Source: Acetobacteraceae bacterium
GTDB lineage: Bacteria; Pseudomonadota; Alphaproteobacteria; Acetobacterales; Acetobacteraceae
Direction: 5' to 3'
DNA: 41,879 nt
NCBI GenBank assembly: GCA_031291795.1
Contig: JARLIJ010000287.1
Location: 1-41,879 of the forward strand
Below, in pieces: positions 1 to 8,467 of this stretch. The position numbers and the translations under genes are program-made. The stretch's first letter is position 1, and each line of letters begins with the position of its first letter. A model generated the notes under the pieces. That model saw only the letters and a program-made list of their open reading frames with translations, made no database searches and was not told the origin of the DNA.

Positions 1-1477
1 AAGGGGGAAGCGGGGCGGTGTCGGCAGGTGCGTCGATCCAGCAGCGGTCGCGCTGGAAGACGGCGGTGGGAAGGGCAACCTTGCGGCCGGAGGTGGGCGT
101 AGGGGCGGCGTCCCCAGGCGCACGTTCCAGCACGATATGCGCGTTGGTGCCGCTGAAGCCGAACGAGCTGACGCCGATCGCGCCGATCGGGGATTCGGTC
201 AGCGTGGTGGGCACGCGGATGTCCACCGATCCGAGGTCGATATGCGGGTTCAACTGCCGGAAATGCAGCGTGGGAGGCAGCGCCTGGTGGCGCAGCATCT
301 GCACCGCCTTAATCAGGCCCGCCACGCCGGCGGCGGCCTCGGTATGGCCGATATTGGTCTTCACCGACCCGACATGCAGCGGCCGCGTGCGGCCGGCGAA
401 CACCGAAGCCAGAGCATGCATCTCGATCGGATCGCCGAGCGCGGTGCCGGTGCCGTGGGCTTCCACGTAATCGATCGCGTCGGGACGCATTCCGGCATTC
501 GCCAGCGCGCGGCGGATCACCGCCTCCTGCGCCAGGCCGTTCGGGGCAGTCAGGCCGGCGCTGCGGCCGTCCTGGTTCAGTGCACTGCCGCGGATCACCG
601 CCAGCACGCGGTCGCCGTCGGCCAGCGCCTCCGACAGGCGTTTCAGGACCAGCGCGCCGCAGCCCTCGCCGCGCACATAGCCATCCGCCGCGGCGTCGAA
701 CGTCTTGCACGCGCCGTCCGGCGACAGCATGCGGCCCTGGCAGAAATTCACCGTAATATCCGGCGTCAGCATCAGGTTGACGCCGGCCACCACCGCCAGC
801 CCGCATTCCCGGTTGCGCAGCGCCTGCACCGCCAGATGCGTCGCGACCAGCGAGGATGAGCAGGCGGTGTCCACCGCCATGCACGGCCCCTGGAAGCCGA
901 ACGTGTAGGACAGCCGTCCCGACGCCACCGACGCGGCATTGCCTGCCCCGGCGGACGCATTGCTGCCCGACCCATGCGCGGTGCGCGACAACAAGGCGGA
1001 ATAATCGTTGGTGCTGATGCCGATGAACACGCCGGTCTGGCTGCCGACCAGCGTCGGTGGCGGGATGGCGGCATCCTCCAGCGCCTCCCACGTGGTTTCC
1101 AGCAGCAGGCGCTGTTGCGGATCGATGCCGACCGCCTCGCGCGGGGAGATCCGGAAGAACAGCGGCTCGAACTGGTCCACGCCGTCGATGAAGCAGCTCC
1201 GGCGCACGTACATCTTGCCGGGCCGGCCGGGCGTGGGATCGTACAGCGCGTCGATGTCCCAGCGATCGGGCGGGACCTCCCGGCTGCCGTTGCGCCCGTC
1301 GCGCACGGCGTCCCACAATGCGGCGGGGGAGGTCGCTTCGGCCGGATAGCGGCACGCCATGCCGACGATGGCGATCGGTGCGGTGGCGGCCTGCTCCAGC
1401 TCTGCGATGCGCGCGCGCTGGGCCTGCAACGCGACGACCGCCTGTTGCATGGGCGTCATGGCGACATCGTCAGGCAT
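1..1477 (-). CDS. Type I polyketide synthase, N-terminal ketosynthase (partial, runs off left edge)
   Basis: The frame is open from an ATG at 1477 to the window edge, giving 492 residues. After a short helical N-terminus, the ketosynthase begins at a [12 protein letters not shown] motif. The active-site cysteine lies in DTACSSS (C206) and the two histidines in EAHGTGT (H341) and [10 protein letters not shown] (H378), so the decarboxylative condensation triad is intact. The domain ends at the usual [13 protein letters not shown]. About 17 residues later comes [12 protein letters not shown], which resembles the LPTYPFQRxRYW linker that normally follows an acyltransferase domain. No acyltransferase lies between them. 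An A-rich stretch and AGGA precede the start. The gene is last in the leftward unit, 90 bases after the condensation-like gene. Downstream domains are outside the window, so the full architecture is unknown. Confidence 0.93.
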   Translation of the reverse strand, partial: MPDDVAMTPMQQAVVALQAQRARIAELEQAATAPIAIVGMACRYPAEATSPAALWDAVRDGRNGSREVPPDRWDIDALYDPTPGRPGKMYVRRSCFIDGVDQFEPLFFRISPREAVGIDPQQRLLLETTWEALEDAAIPPPTLVGSQTGVFIGISTNDYSALLSRTAHGSGSNASAGAGNAASVASGRLSYTFGFQGPCMAVDTACSSSLVATHLAVQALRNRECGLAVVAGVNLMLTPDITVNFCQGRMLSPDGACKTFDAAADGYVRGEGCGALVLKRLSEALADGDRVLAVIRGSALNQDGRSAGLTAPNGLAQEAVIRRALANAGMRPDAIDYVEAHGTGTALGDPIEMHALASVFAGRTRPLHVGSVKTNIGHTEAAAGVAGLIKAVQMLRHQALPPTLHFRQLNPHIDLGSVDIRVPTTLTESPIGAIGVSSFGFSGTNAHIVLERAPGDAAPTPTSGRKVALPTAVFQRDRCWIDAPADTAPLPP

Positions 1478-1567
1478 CGTGGGCGGTCCTTTTTTTGGGC
1501 CAGCTTCGCGCGCGGGTCGTCGATCGCGATGGTAACGGGCGGTTCAATTGCATGCCAGACCGAACGG

Positions 1568-2710
1568 TCAATCGCAGGCATTCAGCAACTGGTCGGCGAC
1601 GGCCTGCAGCGGCACCTTGGGCTGGTCGGACGGCGTGCCGGCGATGAGCTGCAGGCAGTCCCACTGCCAGGATAGGATGACGATGCCGCCGCCGCCACGT
1701 GCGGAACTCATGACAAGCTGCATGATCGTATCCGGATCGGCCGTTCGGGTGCCGACGGTGGGCGCGCCGGTGATGGTCATCACAGCGGGCTGGTAGGTCG
1801 GTTCGGCACCCAGCAAAAGCCGAGGCAGAGACAGCAATACATCGCCCGCGGCGCCAATGCGGATCTGCTCGAACAGGGCGGCGCGATTGTCCCGTGCGGC
1901 GTCCCAGAACGGGCCGGGTACGAGCGGCGTGAAGACATGCGCCACGGCGAGGCCGGGGCCACGCGGCGGGGCCGGGCGGATGAAGCGGTCCATGTCGACC
2001 GAGTGTGCAACGGCGTCGATTTGCATCGTGTCGCGCAGCGCGATCGCGAGGGCCCCGTTGAGCGACACGCCCTCGGCCTCGCAGCGGCCTTGCAGGCGCG
2101 TGGTGTCGGTTTGCGAGAGGCGGTGAAGGGAGAACCGGGTGGGTGCCTGGTGCGGCAGGATGGCGGTCAGGCCGCCGCGTCCGAGCGCCTGCCAGCGGAG
2201 GGCGGCGCGGCTGCTCCACCAGGCGTCGAGCAACGCACCGGCGTCGGGCGCGCCGAATGAAGACGCCGGCAGCATTTCCTCGCAGGGTGGCGCGAGCGGA
2301 CCGGAATGTTTGTCGTTGAGGAAAGCGTGGGCGACGTGCAGGCTGGTGCGCCAATCGGTCAGCGCGTGGTTGACCGCCAGAACCAGCGTCGTGGTGTCGG
2401 GGTGGTGCTGGACCACGGCGTGCCATGGCGGATGACCGGCACTGCCGACCCGGATGTCCTGCAGGCGTTGTGCGGCGACAAGCCAGGAATCGTCGCTGTT
2501 CACGTCTTCGTGTTCAAGGGTGCCGGGCCGGTCGGCCTCACCCCAGCGCGGTCGTTGTTGCGCGTCCGTGTGCACCACGGGCACGGCGAAAAGCTGCGGC
2601 TGATCGATCGCGGCGTGGCCCGCGCGCTGCACGACGACCACGCTGTTCATCGGCGCGACCCAGTCCAGCAGCCAGAACTTTGCCTCATTGGGGCTGAGCA
2701 GGCGGTGCAT
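1568..2710 (-). CDS. Condensation-domain-like (PapA/NRPS C-type) acyltransferase
   Basis: This 380-residue protein looks like a free-standing condensation-fold acyltransferase. The N-terminus has the LSPNEAKFW element seen at the start of PapA/condensation proteins. The catalytic motif appears as NHALTDW (H115, D119) in place of HHxxxDG: the second histidine and the aspartate remain, but the first histidine is Asn and the glycine is Trp. The family transfers acyl groups from carrier-protein thioesters to a hydroxyl or amine. It starts three bases after the ACP stop codon, so the ACP is the obvious donor or acceptor. A C-terminal DAVADQLLNA-type helix ends it. Assignment to the superfamily is by motif and length; the substrate cannot be told. 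Confidence 0.75.
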   Translation of the reverse strand: MHRLLSPNEAKFWLLDWVAPMNSVVVVQRAGHAAIDQPQLFAVPVVHTDAQQRPRWGEADRPGTLEHEDVNSDDSWLVAAQRLQDIRVGSAGHPPWHAVVQHHPDTTTLVLAVNHALTDWRTSLHVAHAFLNDKHSGPLAPPCEEMLPASSFGAPDAGALLDAWWSSRAALRWQALGRGGLTAILPHQAPTRFSLHRLSQTDTTRLQGRCEAEGVSLNGALAIALRDTMQIDAVAHSVDMDRFIRPAPPRGPGLAVAHVFTPLVPGPFWDAARDNRAALFEQIRIGAAGDVLLSLPRLLLGAEPTYQPAVMTITGAPTVGTRTADPDTIMQLVMSSARGGGGIVILSWQWDCLQLIAGTPSDQPKVPLQAVADQLLNACD

Positions 2711-2713
2711 CGA

Positions 2714-2968
2714 TCAGGCCTTCGCGGTGGCCTTGGCAAGCAGCAGATCGACCATCTTGCCGACGTTCTCCAGCTTGCCGACCTCGGCGGGATTGAGCTT
2801 CACCGCGAAGGCTCGCTCGACGGCCAGCACCAGTACGATGTGCTGCAGCGAATCCCAGTCGTCGAGGTCGGCGGCGGTCATCGTGTCGTGCAATTCGATG
2901 CCGGGATCCTCGAACACGTCCTGGAACACCGTGGTCAGGCGGCGAACGATGTCGGCGCGGTCAGGCAT
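2714..2968 (-). CDS. Acyl carrier protein
   Basis: This is an 84-residue free-standing acyl carrier protein. It has the expected four-helix pattern and the phosphopantetheine site DDWDSLQHI, with Ser40 as the attachment residue. The ATG at 2968 overlaps the last eight bases of the fkbH-like gene, and the stop is three bases before the condensation-like gene, so the three are translationally coupled. FkbH-type enzymes load a C3 acyl group derived from 1,3-bisphosphoglycerate onto a discrete ACP of this size; this protein is the likely acceptor. It is unlikely to be the housekeeping fatty-acid ACP, given its place in the cluster and its divergent C-terminus. Confidence 0.9.
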   Translation of the reverse strand: MPDRADIVRRLTTVFQDVFEDPGIELHDTMTAADLDDWDSLQHIVLVLAVERAFAVKLNPAEVGKLENVGKMVDLLLAKATAKA

Positions 2969-4838
2969 GCAGCGTTTCCTCTTGGGCGGTGCTCACCCAG
3001 GTTTTCCAGTCTGGGCGCGCGGTGTCGATGGTCCAGTGCGTGACCGTAGCGGTTTCGTCGGCGCAGGCGAAGTCCAGGCGGTCGTACAGACCGGCGACCA
3101 GTGCGTTCTTGGCGGAGCGGACATAGCGGCCGGCGAGGCGGTCACAGCCCGCTTCCTGGGCGATTTTCCGCAACTCATTCGAAATGAAACCTTCGACGGT
3201 GCGTCCGAGGACGCGGCAGCTCATGACCCAGGTGTCGATGTGGAGGGTGCGGTCGATGCGGTGGGTGACTAGCACAGCGATCAGGCCGTTGTCGCCGAAC
3301 CGGTCGGCGAGGTGGATGCGGCGGACGAACCAATCCGGGTGGGCGGCGAGGGCCGCGAGTTCCGCCTCGGTATAGCGGGTGCCGGTCAAATGAAACTGGT
3401 TACTCTTGCCGATGAGCTGCGCCATGCGCGGCAGGTGGAACGGATCGGGGCCGCCGACCGTTGCGACCATCTCCAGGCTTTGCAGGTAGTCGTCCATGTC
3501 GACGAACGCGGCCCGCACGGCGGTGCGTTGGGCGTTCTCAGCGTAATAGCGGCTACGGTCGCGGTCTTCGGCGGAGAAGGCGATGGTTTCGAACCAGTTT
3601 CCGGCGGCCAACGCGGCGACGAAGCCGGACGGGTCGTCAGGCAGTTCGACCACCGCGACCTCCGGCAGATGGCGGCGGACGATGTCGCGTTCGGCCGGGC
3701 TGTCGTCGACGAACACCAGTGCGTCGAGGCCGATGTTCAGGGTGGCGGCGATGTCGCGGATGTTGTCCGCCTTGTTGTCCCAGTTGGCGGTGAACACGGC
3801 GAAATCGTCGCGCCGCAGCACGCTGTCGGGATGGTCGCGGAACACGGCGGTGGCGGTCTCGGGGTCGTTCTTCGAGCAGGCGGCAAGGATCACGCCGCGT
3901 TCCTTCAACGCTCGCACGAAGACCTGGAAGGCCGCGAAGGCTTCCCCGTCGGCGCCGGACCCAAGCCGGATGCCGTTGATCCCGTCGTCGCCGATGACGC
4001 CGCCCCACAGCGTGTTGTCCAGGTCGAGCACGAGGCATTTCTTCGCCAGCCCGCGCGCCCCGGCCAGCAGCCGGGCTGCGGCATGCGCAACAGTGCCGGA
4101 GGCGTCGAGCGCGAAGGCGTGGCGCGAATGGAACCAGTAGCGCGCGTCCGCCCAGCGGCGCTTGCCCCACAGGCTCGCGACATGGTCGAGGTCGAGCAGC
4201 ATTACCCCCGATGGCGCAGCCTCGGGCAAGGCGACGTTGTAGCGGTGCAGTAGCGTACGGCGGCCCCAGGGGGCGGCGCCGGCGAGGTTGCCGAACGGAT
4301 CGTCGACGGGGATGTCGACGGTATTGTCGATGACCAGGCAGCCGGACAGGCTGCGCCACAGCGTTGCCCGCGTCGCGACGGCCTGCGCGATGGCGGTTTC
4401 GATCGCGGTGGTGGGGGCGTCCGGCGGCACGTCCAGCACGACGTCGCGATGGGTGGCGAACAGCCAGACCACGTCCGGCTTCCAGCGGTGCAGTGTGCTG
4501 TCGGGATCGAGCACCGACTGTATCGTGGTGTCGAACGGGGTGATCATTATGTCTGCGTTAAAGCCGGCTTCGGCGAGCCAGAAGCGGAACACGCCGGCCA
4601 GGTGCTCCATCGTGCTGGCGGCCACCAATGCCACGCGCAACGCGCGCAGGCCGATCGCACCGAGGTCGATGGCGGCGAGCGCCTTGGCGACGCGGGCCTG
4701 GTCGACATAGTCGGCCTCCGGCGCGGTGCAGCCGCGCAGGGCGGCGAACGCGGCGCGATGGTCTCCGGCAGCGACGGCCGCCTTGGCGTGCGACAGGGCT
4801 GCCCTGAAGCTGGCCTGGCCTGCTGCGTCCGACGCCAT
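2961..4838 (-). CDS. FkbH-like HAD-IIIC family enzyme (acyl-ACP loading)
   Basis: This 625-residue protein has a long N-terminal domain (about 1-260), a HAD domain and a C-terminal acetyltransferase-like domain, matching the full-length FkbH-like type. The HAD signature is LVLDLDNTLWGGVIGDDG, with D272 and D274 as nucleophile and acid. ACSKNDP, which carries a conserved Cys, and FVDDSPAER follow. The C-terminal part has QLIGKSNQFHLTG, DRFGDNGLIAV and MSCRVLGRTVE, all typical of the family. Characterised relatives take 1,3-bisphosphoglycerate, dephosphorylate it and place a glyceryl (or lactyl) group on an ACP. The start at 4838 is chosen because GGGGGAG lies just upstream and the family N-terminus fits; the frame stays open further upstream. 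It is the first gene of the leftward unit and overlaps the ACP start. Confidence 0.9.
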   Translation of the reverse strand: MASDAAGQASFRAALSHAKAAVAAGDHRAAFAALRGCTAPEADYVDQARVAKALAAIDLGAIGLRALRVALVAASTMEHLAGVFRFWLAEAGFNADIMITPFDTTIQSVLDPDSTLHRWKPDVVWLFATHRDVVLDVPPDAPTTAIETAIAQAVATRATLWRSLSGCLVIDNTVDIPVDDPFGNLAGAAPWGRRTLLHRYNVALPEAAPSGVMLLDLDHVASLWGKRRWADARYWFHSRHAFALDASGTVAHAAARLLAGARGLAKKCLVLDLDNTLWGGVIGDDGINGIRLGSGADGEAFAAFQVFVRALKERGVILAACSKNDPETATAVFRDHPDSVLRRDDFAVFTANWDNKADNIRDIAATLNIGLDALVFVDDSPAERDIVRRHLPEVAVVELPDDPSGFVAALAAGNWFETIAFSAEDRDRSRYYAENAQRTAVRAAFVDMDDYLQSLEMVATVGGPDPFHLPRMAQLIGKSNQFHLTGTRYTEAELAALAAHPDWFVRRIHLADRFGDNGLIAVLVTHRIDRTLHIDTWVMSCRVLGRTVEGFISNELRKIAQEAGCDRLAGRYVRSAKNALVAGLYDRLDFACADETATVTHWTIDTARPDWKTWVSTAQEETLHA

Positions 4839-4985
4839 CCCGCTCCCCCGCTGCCTTGTGTGGTGGGACGATAGCCAGTCGGTCGTGCCCACGCCAGCGT
4901 GAACCGCGCTTGCTCCCGACCGGTCCGATATGGCAGCGTCTCCCCACGATCGAACGGCAATCGAATCAACGGGGGAGACCGCAGC

Positions 4986-5447
4986 ATGAGGCCATCCGCC
5001 GCCGCGCTCGTGCTGGAGGATCTCAGCATCGGGCAAAGTGCCGCGTTCGATGCGGTGATTACGGGTAACGACATCGATGCATTTGCGGCGCTGTCCGGCG
5101 ACACCAGCCCGTTGCATGTCGACGCAACGTTCGCGCGGGACCGAGGCTTCGGCGACCGCGTGGCGCATGGCGCGCATCTTGTGGCGCTCGCCAGCCGGCT
5201 TGCGGGGATGTACCTGCCGGGCCGCAACGCGCTGCTGCTTGCGGTGAACGCGTCGTTTGCCGCCCCCGTCCTGCCGGGCACCCGCGTCACCGTCAGCGGG
5301 GTCGTCGAGCAGGTGTCCGACAGCGTGCGGTCGGTCGTGCTGAAGCTGCGCGTGGTGGACACCGACAGCCGCGCGACCCTCGCCCGCGGCCGGCTGACGA
5401 TTGGTTTCACCGATGGCGGACCCGCCCGGAGCACCGCCCATGGATGA
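4986..5447 (+). CDS. MaoC-like (R)-specific hydratase/dehydratase
   Basis: This 153-residue single hot-dog protein has the MaoC hydratase 2 motif ALSGDTSPLHVD, with catalytic D39 and H44, followed by GFGDRVAHGAHLVAL. Such enzymes add or remove water at enoyl or 3-hydroxyacyl thioesters on CoA or ACP. The ATG at 4986 is preferred because GGGGAG lies about ten bases upstream; an in-frame ATG at 4899 lacks one. It is the first gene of the rightward unit, divergent from the fkbH-like gene across roughly 150 bases that must hold both promoters, although no clear -35/-10 pair is visible. Its stop overlaps the radical SAM start. A role in processing an ACP-bound intermediate is inferred. Confidence 0.88.
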   Translation: MRPSAAALVLEDLSIGQSAAFDAVITGNDIDAFAALSGDTSPLHVDATFARDRGFGDRVAHGAHLVALASRLAGMYLPGRNALLLAVNASFAAPVLPGTRVTVSGVVEQVSDSVRSVVLKLRVVDTDSRATLARGRLTIGFTDGGPARSTAHG

Positions 5448-7068
5448 TGTCGACCTGATCCTGGTCACCCAGTCCAACGTCGTGGATTATGAGGGCTACG
5501 GCAAGCTGCCGCTCGACCGGCTGGACCTGTACAAATCGCTGGTCTATCCGCGGATGGTGCACCATGCGGGCGGGTTCCGCTCGCACCTGGACTACCTCAA
5601 CCACCGTCGGTTTGGAAAGTTCTTCGAGGACGGCACGTATCCCGAACGGCGCCAGATGATGAACATCTGGAACCTGCCGTCGATGTCCGGCGTGCACCTG
5701 GCGAACTACCTGACGCAGTTCGGCCTGCGGGTGCGGGTGATCAACAACCTCGACGCCGAGTGGGACTGGTTCGAGGCGGCCTATGCCGCGTGCCGGCGGC
5801 CGCCGCTAGTGGGCATTTCTTCCACGTTCTATCTGTCGTGGAAGGAAGTGGGCAATGTCGCGAAGCGGTTGCGCGCGATCGACCCGGACATGGACATCGT
5901 GCTGGGCGGTGCGTTCGCCAATGCCGAGACCATCCACAACAGCCCGGACGATTTTGCTGCCCGCATGCGCCGGTTCGGCATTCGCTATGTGCTGCACGCG
6001 TTCAACTCGGAACCCGACCTGCGCGATCTGCTGCTGGCACGCAGGAAGGCCGGCGGGTACGGCGACGTGCACAACCTGGCCTGGATCGCGGGCAGCCTGC
6101 AGACCGGCAGCTTCGAAGGCGGCTCGAAGCAATGGAACACCCCGCTGCTGGCGCTGGCCGACGTGCCGCCGACCTGGCATCTGCAGGACCTACCATTTCT
6201 CAACCGGACCATCCAGATCCGCACCGCGTCGGGCTGTCCGTTCGCCTGCGCGTTCTGCTCCTATCCGACCACGGCCGGGCCGTGGACCACGGTCGAGTCC
6301 GAACATGTGCGGGCGCACCTGGACTCGGTGATGAAGATCCCCGGCATCGACCGCATCATCTTCATCGATGACACATTCAACGTGCCGCCGCACCGGTTTC
6401 GCGAGCTGATCCGCATCTTCGCGGAGTACCCGTTCGAATGGTTCTCCTTCCTGCGCGTGCAGTACGTGAACGAGGACGACGTGAAGCTGATGAAGGACTC
6501 CGGGTGCGCCGGCGTCTATCTCGGCATCGAATCGGCGTCCGACACGGTGCTGAAGAACATGAACAAGCGGGCGACGGGCAAGCAGTTCGCCGAGGGCGTG
6601 CGGCTGCTCAACAAATACGACATCCCCTATCTGGCCGCCTTCGTGCTGGGCTTCCCCGGCGAGACCGACGCCACCATCCAGCAGAACGTCGATTTCATCC
6701 GCAACAACGGCGTGCGATTCTACTCGCTGAAAGAATTCTTCTACATGGCGCACACCCAGGTGCACGACAAGCGGAACGAGTACGGCCTGACCGGCATGGG
6801 CGGCAAATGGTCGCACGCCACGATGAACCATGAGGACGCCGCGCGGATAAAGCTCGATATCTTCCAGTCAGTGACCGAAAGCACCCATATCGATCCCGAT
6901 ACCAGCTTGTGGTACATGGCGTATCTCTACGACCAGGGCTACGACTTCGCCGAGATCACCCGCCAGCAGGGCGGCATCAACGACCTGATGAAGCGCCAGC
7001 TTGCCACGCTGGATCGCGCGCCGTCCTGGGAGACGGCCGCGCTCGCCCCGCTGCGCGCGGCGGAATAG
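5440..7068 (+). CDS. B12-binding-domain radical SAM enzyme, possibly PhpK-like methyltransferase
   Basis: This 542-residue protein has an N-terminal Rossmann-like half of the cobalamin-binding type (about residues 80-200, including VGISSTFYLSW and DIVLGGAFAN). A radical SAM domain follows, with the cluster motif CPFACAFC (C266, C270, C273). GVYLGIESASDTVLKNMNKR and VLGFPGETDATI are typical later motifs of B12 radical SAM proteins. The opening DLILVTQSNVVDYEGYGK recalls PhpK, which methylates a phosphinate phosphorus, but this resemblance is from memory. The start at 5440 overlaps the MaoC stop and has GGAG upstream; in-frame starts at 5401 and 5413 are alternatives. It probably methylates or rearranges the cluster product. 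Confidence 0.82.
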   Translation: MDDVDLILVTQSNVVDYEGYGKLPLDRLDLYKSLVYPRMVHHAGGFRSHLDYLNHRRFGKFFEDGTYPERRQMMNIWNLPSMSGVHLANYLTQFGLRVRVINNLDAEWDWFEAAYAACRRPPLVGISSTFYLSWKEVGNVAKRLRAIDPDMDIVLGGAFANAETIHNSPDDFAARMRRFGIRYVLHAFNSEPDLRDLLLARRKAGGYGDVHNLAWIAGSLQTGSFEGGSKQWNTPLLALADVPPTWHLQDLPFLNRTIQIRTASGCPFACAFCSYPTTAGPWTTVESEHVRAHLDSVMKIPGIDRIIFIDDTFNVPPHRFRELIRIFAEYPFEWFSFLRVQYVNEDDVKLMKDSGCAGVYLGIESASDTVLKNMNKRATGKQFAEGVRLLNKYDIPYLAAFVLGFPGETDATIQQNVDFIRNNGVRFYSLKEFFYMAHTQVHDKRNEYGLTGMGGKWSHATMNHEDAARIKLDIFQSVTESTHIDPDTSLWYMAYLYDQGYDFAEITRQQGGINDLMKRQLATLDRAPSWETAALAPLRAAE

Positions 7069-7095
7069 GCGGCACCGCACGCCTCGCATCGCGGC

Positions 7096-8457
7096 ATGAC
7101 CGTCGTCGACCTGCCATTCCTGCTGATCGCGCTCGCCACCATCCTGGTGCTGCGCTTTACCCCGCTGCGGACCCGGCGCGTCGAGGTCCTTGCGGTCGCG
7201 AGCCTAGGCTTCGTCGCGAGCGTGACCCGGTCGGTCGGCGATGCCGCCTGCCTGCTGGCGATGGCCGCGACAGGATGGTTCCTGATGAAAGCGCTTGCGC
7301 GCCACAAGCGCGGCTGGCTGTTGGCGGGCGGCATCGCCTGCGTGCTGGCGGAGTTCGTCGTCAGCCGCCGCGTCCTGCCGATGACGTGGGACGCCATGGG
7401 GCCGACCATCGGGCTGTCCTACGTGATGTTCCGCGTCATCCACCTCGCGGTCGACGCCCAGGGTGACGAACTGCCTGCCGGCCTGCGGCTGCGCGACTAT
7501 GTCTGCTACCTGTTCTGCTACCTGACCTTCCTCGCCGGCCCCATCCAGCGCGTCCAGGACTTTACCGCCGAGGCAGCGCGGCCCATCCGCACCACGCTGC
7601 GCACCGCGCTGGCGGACGACCTGCCCGGGCTCCTGGGCGGCACCCTCAAAGTCACCGTCCTGGCCGGAGCAGCGTTCACGGTCTTCACCTGGAGCCAGAG
7701 CCCCGCCTTGCCCGCCGCGCTCGCCCATGCCGTCGCGTGGCTCAGCTTTACGGCGTGGCTGTATTGGAGCTTCTCCGGCTACACCGATGTCGTGCGCGGC
7801 ATTGGCGGATTGCTCGACTTTCATCTGCCGGAAAACTTCGCGCAGCCTTTTGCGTCGGCGAACTTCCTTGACCTGTGGTCACGCTGGCACATCAGCCTGT
7901 CCGAATGGTTCAAGCTCTACGTGTTCAATCCGAGCGTGAAAGAATTGATCGCGGTTGCGAACCGGCCCGCGCTGACGGCGTATCTGGGCGCGGTCGGATA
8001 TTTCGTGACGTTCTTCCTGATGGGCCTGTGGCACGGGATCAGCCTGCGCTTCGTGCTGTACGGCCTGTGCCTCGGGGCCGGCGTCAGCGTCAATAAGCTT
8101 TACCAGGCGCTGATACTGAAACGATTGGGCCGGCCGCGCTACGCGGCTCTGACGCGCCGTCCGCTTTACATGGCCGGCGCACGTGCGTTGGCGGTGAGCT
8201 TCTTCGTCCTGGCGCTGGGGTTCCTGTGGATCCCCGGCGACACCGGCCCCGGGTTGGCCTGGACGGCCGGCGGCGCGCTGGTCGTCCTGTGCGTCGGGTT
8301 GCTGGTCATCGCCGCGTCGGCCGTGAAACGCATCGGGGTGCGAATCCCGTTGACCCGGACCATGACCATTGCGCTGTGTACGGCAGAGGCGGTCGCCGTC
8401 CTGGCCTACCTGCTGGTAGGCGGGCCGGTGCCGCCGCTGCTCTACACGTATTTCTGA
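7096..8457 (+). CDS. MBOAT family membrane O-acyltransferase
   Basis: This 453-residue polytopic membrane protein has about ten hydrophobic segments. It carries MBOAT hallmarks: FLAGPIQR, ENFAQPFASANFLDLWSRWHISLSEWF, and FLMGLWHGIS with the invariant membrane histidine at H313. The order matches the AlgI/DltB class, which moves acyl groups onto hydroxyls of exported or membrane-bound acceptors. It begins 27 bases after the radical SAM gene and is the last gene of the rightward unit. It may O-acylate the product, possibly receiving acyl groups from the ACP as DltB does from DltC; that is inference. The start has only a weak ribosome site. It ends ten bases before a convergent gene. Confidence 0.9.
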   Translation: MTVVDLPFLLIALATILVLRFTPLRTRRVEVLAVASLGFVASVTRSVGDAACLLAMAATGWFLMKALARHKRGWLLAGGIACVLAEFVVSRRVLPMTWDAMGPTIGLSYVMFRVIHLAVDAQGDELPAGLRLRDYVCYLFCYLTFLAGPIQRVQDFTAEAARPIRTTLRTALADDLPGLLGGTLKVTVLAGAAFTVFTWSQSPALPAALAHAVAWLSFTAWLYWSFSGYTDVVRGIGGLLDFHLPENFAQPFASANFLDLWSRWHISLSEWFKLYVFNPSVKELIAVANRPALTAYLGAVGYFVTFFLMGLWHGISLRFVLYGLCLGAGVSVNKLYQALILKRLGRPRYAALTRRPLYMAGARALAVSFFVLALGFLWIPGDTGPGLAWTAGGALVVLCVGLLVIAASAVKRIGVRIPLTRTMTIALCTAEAVAVLAYLLVGGPVPPLLYTYF

Positions 8458-8467
8458 ACTTGCGGCC

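Noticed and set aside
309-1355. 348-residue frame on the minus strand inside the PKS gene
   Set aside because: Arg/Gly/Pro-rich out-of-frame reading of the ketosynthase; the true frame is open to the edge and carries all KS motifs.
4839-4985. Divergent promoters or a cobalamin riboswitch between the two arms of the biosynthetic locus
   Set aside because: No clear -35/-10 pair, operator palindrome or B12-box sequence could be read.
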